This document shows, in pieces, positions 6,647 to 6,939 of a DNA stretch of 6,939 bases (the stretch's first letter is position 1; each line of letters opens with the position of its first letter). The DNA lies in the NCBI GenBank assembly GCA_016928375.1, contig JAFGKX010000072.1, positions 1-6,939 of the forward strand, given 5' to 3'. The notes beneath the pieces are model-generated. The model saw only the letters and a list, made by a program, of their open reading frames with translations, ran no database searches and was not told the DNA's origin. The stretch comes from Candidatus Omnitrophota bacterium. Lineage in GTDB: Bacteria > Omnitrophota > Gorgyraeia > JABMRG01 > JAFGKX01. The translations under genes and the position numbers were made by a program.

Positions 6647-6939
6647 TGAAAAAACTTTTTATTGTACTGTTGATATTATCCTTAGGTTTTTTTGCATGGT
6701 CAAGAGTTCACAAAAAATCCGATGTTGCCAAACCTGTTGAGGTTGTTCAGCCCCAATCGGAAGAAGATACTACACAGAAGGTGCAGTCATTTACGGTGTC
6801 CGGCGCCTCGGAAGACGGAAAAAGTAAGTGGGAGGTAGAAGGGGAAAGCGCGGATATATTTTCCGATACAGTCAATATGCAGGCAATAAAGGCAAAAAGT
6901 TACGGAGGCCAGGCTAACGTAACTTTGACGGCTGACGAA
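6646..6939 (+). CDS. lptC: LPS export system protein LptC, 3' end missing
   Basis: The frame opens at the ATG sharing one base with the preceding stop and stays open to the window edge, giving 98 residues of a protein that in E. coli has 191. LptC is a bitopic inner-membrane protein whose periplasmic beta-jellyroll passes LPS from the LptB2FG transporter to LptA. Seen: MKK, then one hydrophobic anchor (about 4-18) without an evident lipobox, a charged, low-complexity periplasmic linker (about 22-47), then the start of the jellyroll with VQSFTVSGASEDGKSKWEVEGESADIF, matching the LptC pattern of a short strand, DG-turn, WE/V-x-G and A-D/x-hydrophobic. Context after an lpxL-like gene and kdsD supports it; lptA and lptB would be expected beyond the window. 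An LptA/OstA-like protein is less likely because the anchor is not a cleavable signal sequence. Confidence 0.82.
   Translation, partial: MKKLFIVLLILSLGFFAWSRVHKKSDVAKPVEVVQPQSEEDTTQKVQSFTVSGASEDGKSKWEVEGESADIFSDTVNMQAIKAKSYGGQANVTLTADE

Noticed and set aside
1..6939. Apparent enrichment of GGCC and GGCCTTG across the window
   Set aside because: Most occurrences fall in coding frames where Gly GGC is followed by Leu CTT/CTG or in AGG-CC contexts; codon and codon-pair preference explains it without an uptake or recognition sequence.
1..6939. Promoters, tRNA or small RNA genes between the ORFs
   Set aside because: The longest gap between genes is 22 bases and no cloverleaf, CRISPR repeat or -35/-10 pair stands out.

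Overview
The window is a gapless run of eight same-strand (+) genes, six complete and two cut by the window edges. It reads as one lipopolysaccharide (LPS) inner-core, Kdo and lipid A operon with two non-LPS genes inserted in the middle. The host is a diderm bacterium that makes Kdo- and heptose-containing LPS. Moderate-to-low GC, heavy use of ATA for isoleucine, the gene mix and a dispersed-type 20-bp palindrome translated as LPAGRQ all fit an uncultivated lineage such as Candidatus Omnitrophica or a relative. That placement is inference from memory of similar genomes, not proven by this sequence.

Layout: (1) 1-780, 3' part of a heptose-7-phosphate kinase (HldE kinase-domain type, without a fused adenylyltransferase). 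(2) 795-1526 kdsB, CMP-Kdo synthetase. (3) 1523-2347 kdsA, Kdo-8-phosphate synthase with the full metal-ligand set of the metal-dependent class. (4) 2344-3711, a membrane-anchored diguanylate cyclase with a probable GAF domain and an intact GGEEF active site and I-site. (5) 3715-4773 pilT-like, type IV pilus retraction ATPase. (6) 4777-5736 kdsD, arabinose-5-phosphate isomerase (SIS plus two CBS). (7) 5759-6646, LpxL/HtrB-type lipid A acyltransferase. (8) 6646 to the window end, lptC, 5' part.

How they work together: KdsD converts ribulose-5-P to arabinose-5-P, KdsA condenses this with PEP to Kdo-8-P, a phosphatase (KdsC, not seen here) would release Kdo, and KdsB activates it as CMP-Kdo. The heptose kinase feeds the ADP-heptose branch, the LpxL-like enzyme adds acyl chains to lipid A, and LptC belongs to the bridge that carries finished LPS to the outer membrane. 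The cyclase and PilT add second-messenger signalling and twitching motility, giving a cell-surface module in one transcription unit.

Genes overlap by 1 or 4 bases or are separated by 3 to 22 bases, so there is no room for an ordinary intergenic promoter and no stretch over 300 bases without a gene. No tRNA, rRNA, CRISPR, insertion sequence, riboswitch or intrinsic terminator was seen. No wholly new system is evident. The most unusual points are the palindromic repeat forming the C-terminus of the cyclase and abutting the pilT ribosome binding site, and the placement of a c-di-GMP synthase and a pilus motor inside a Kdo operon.
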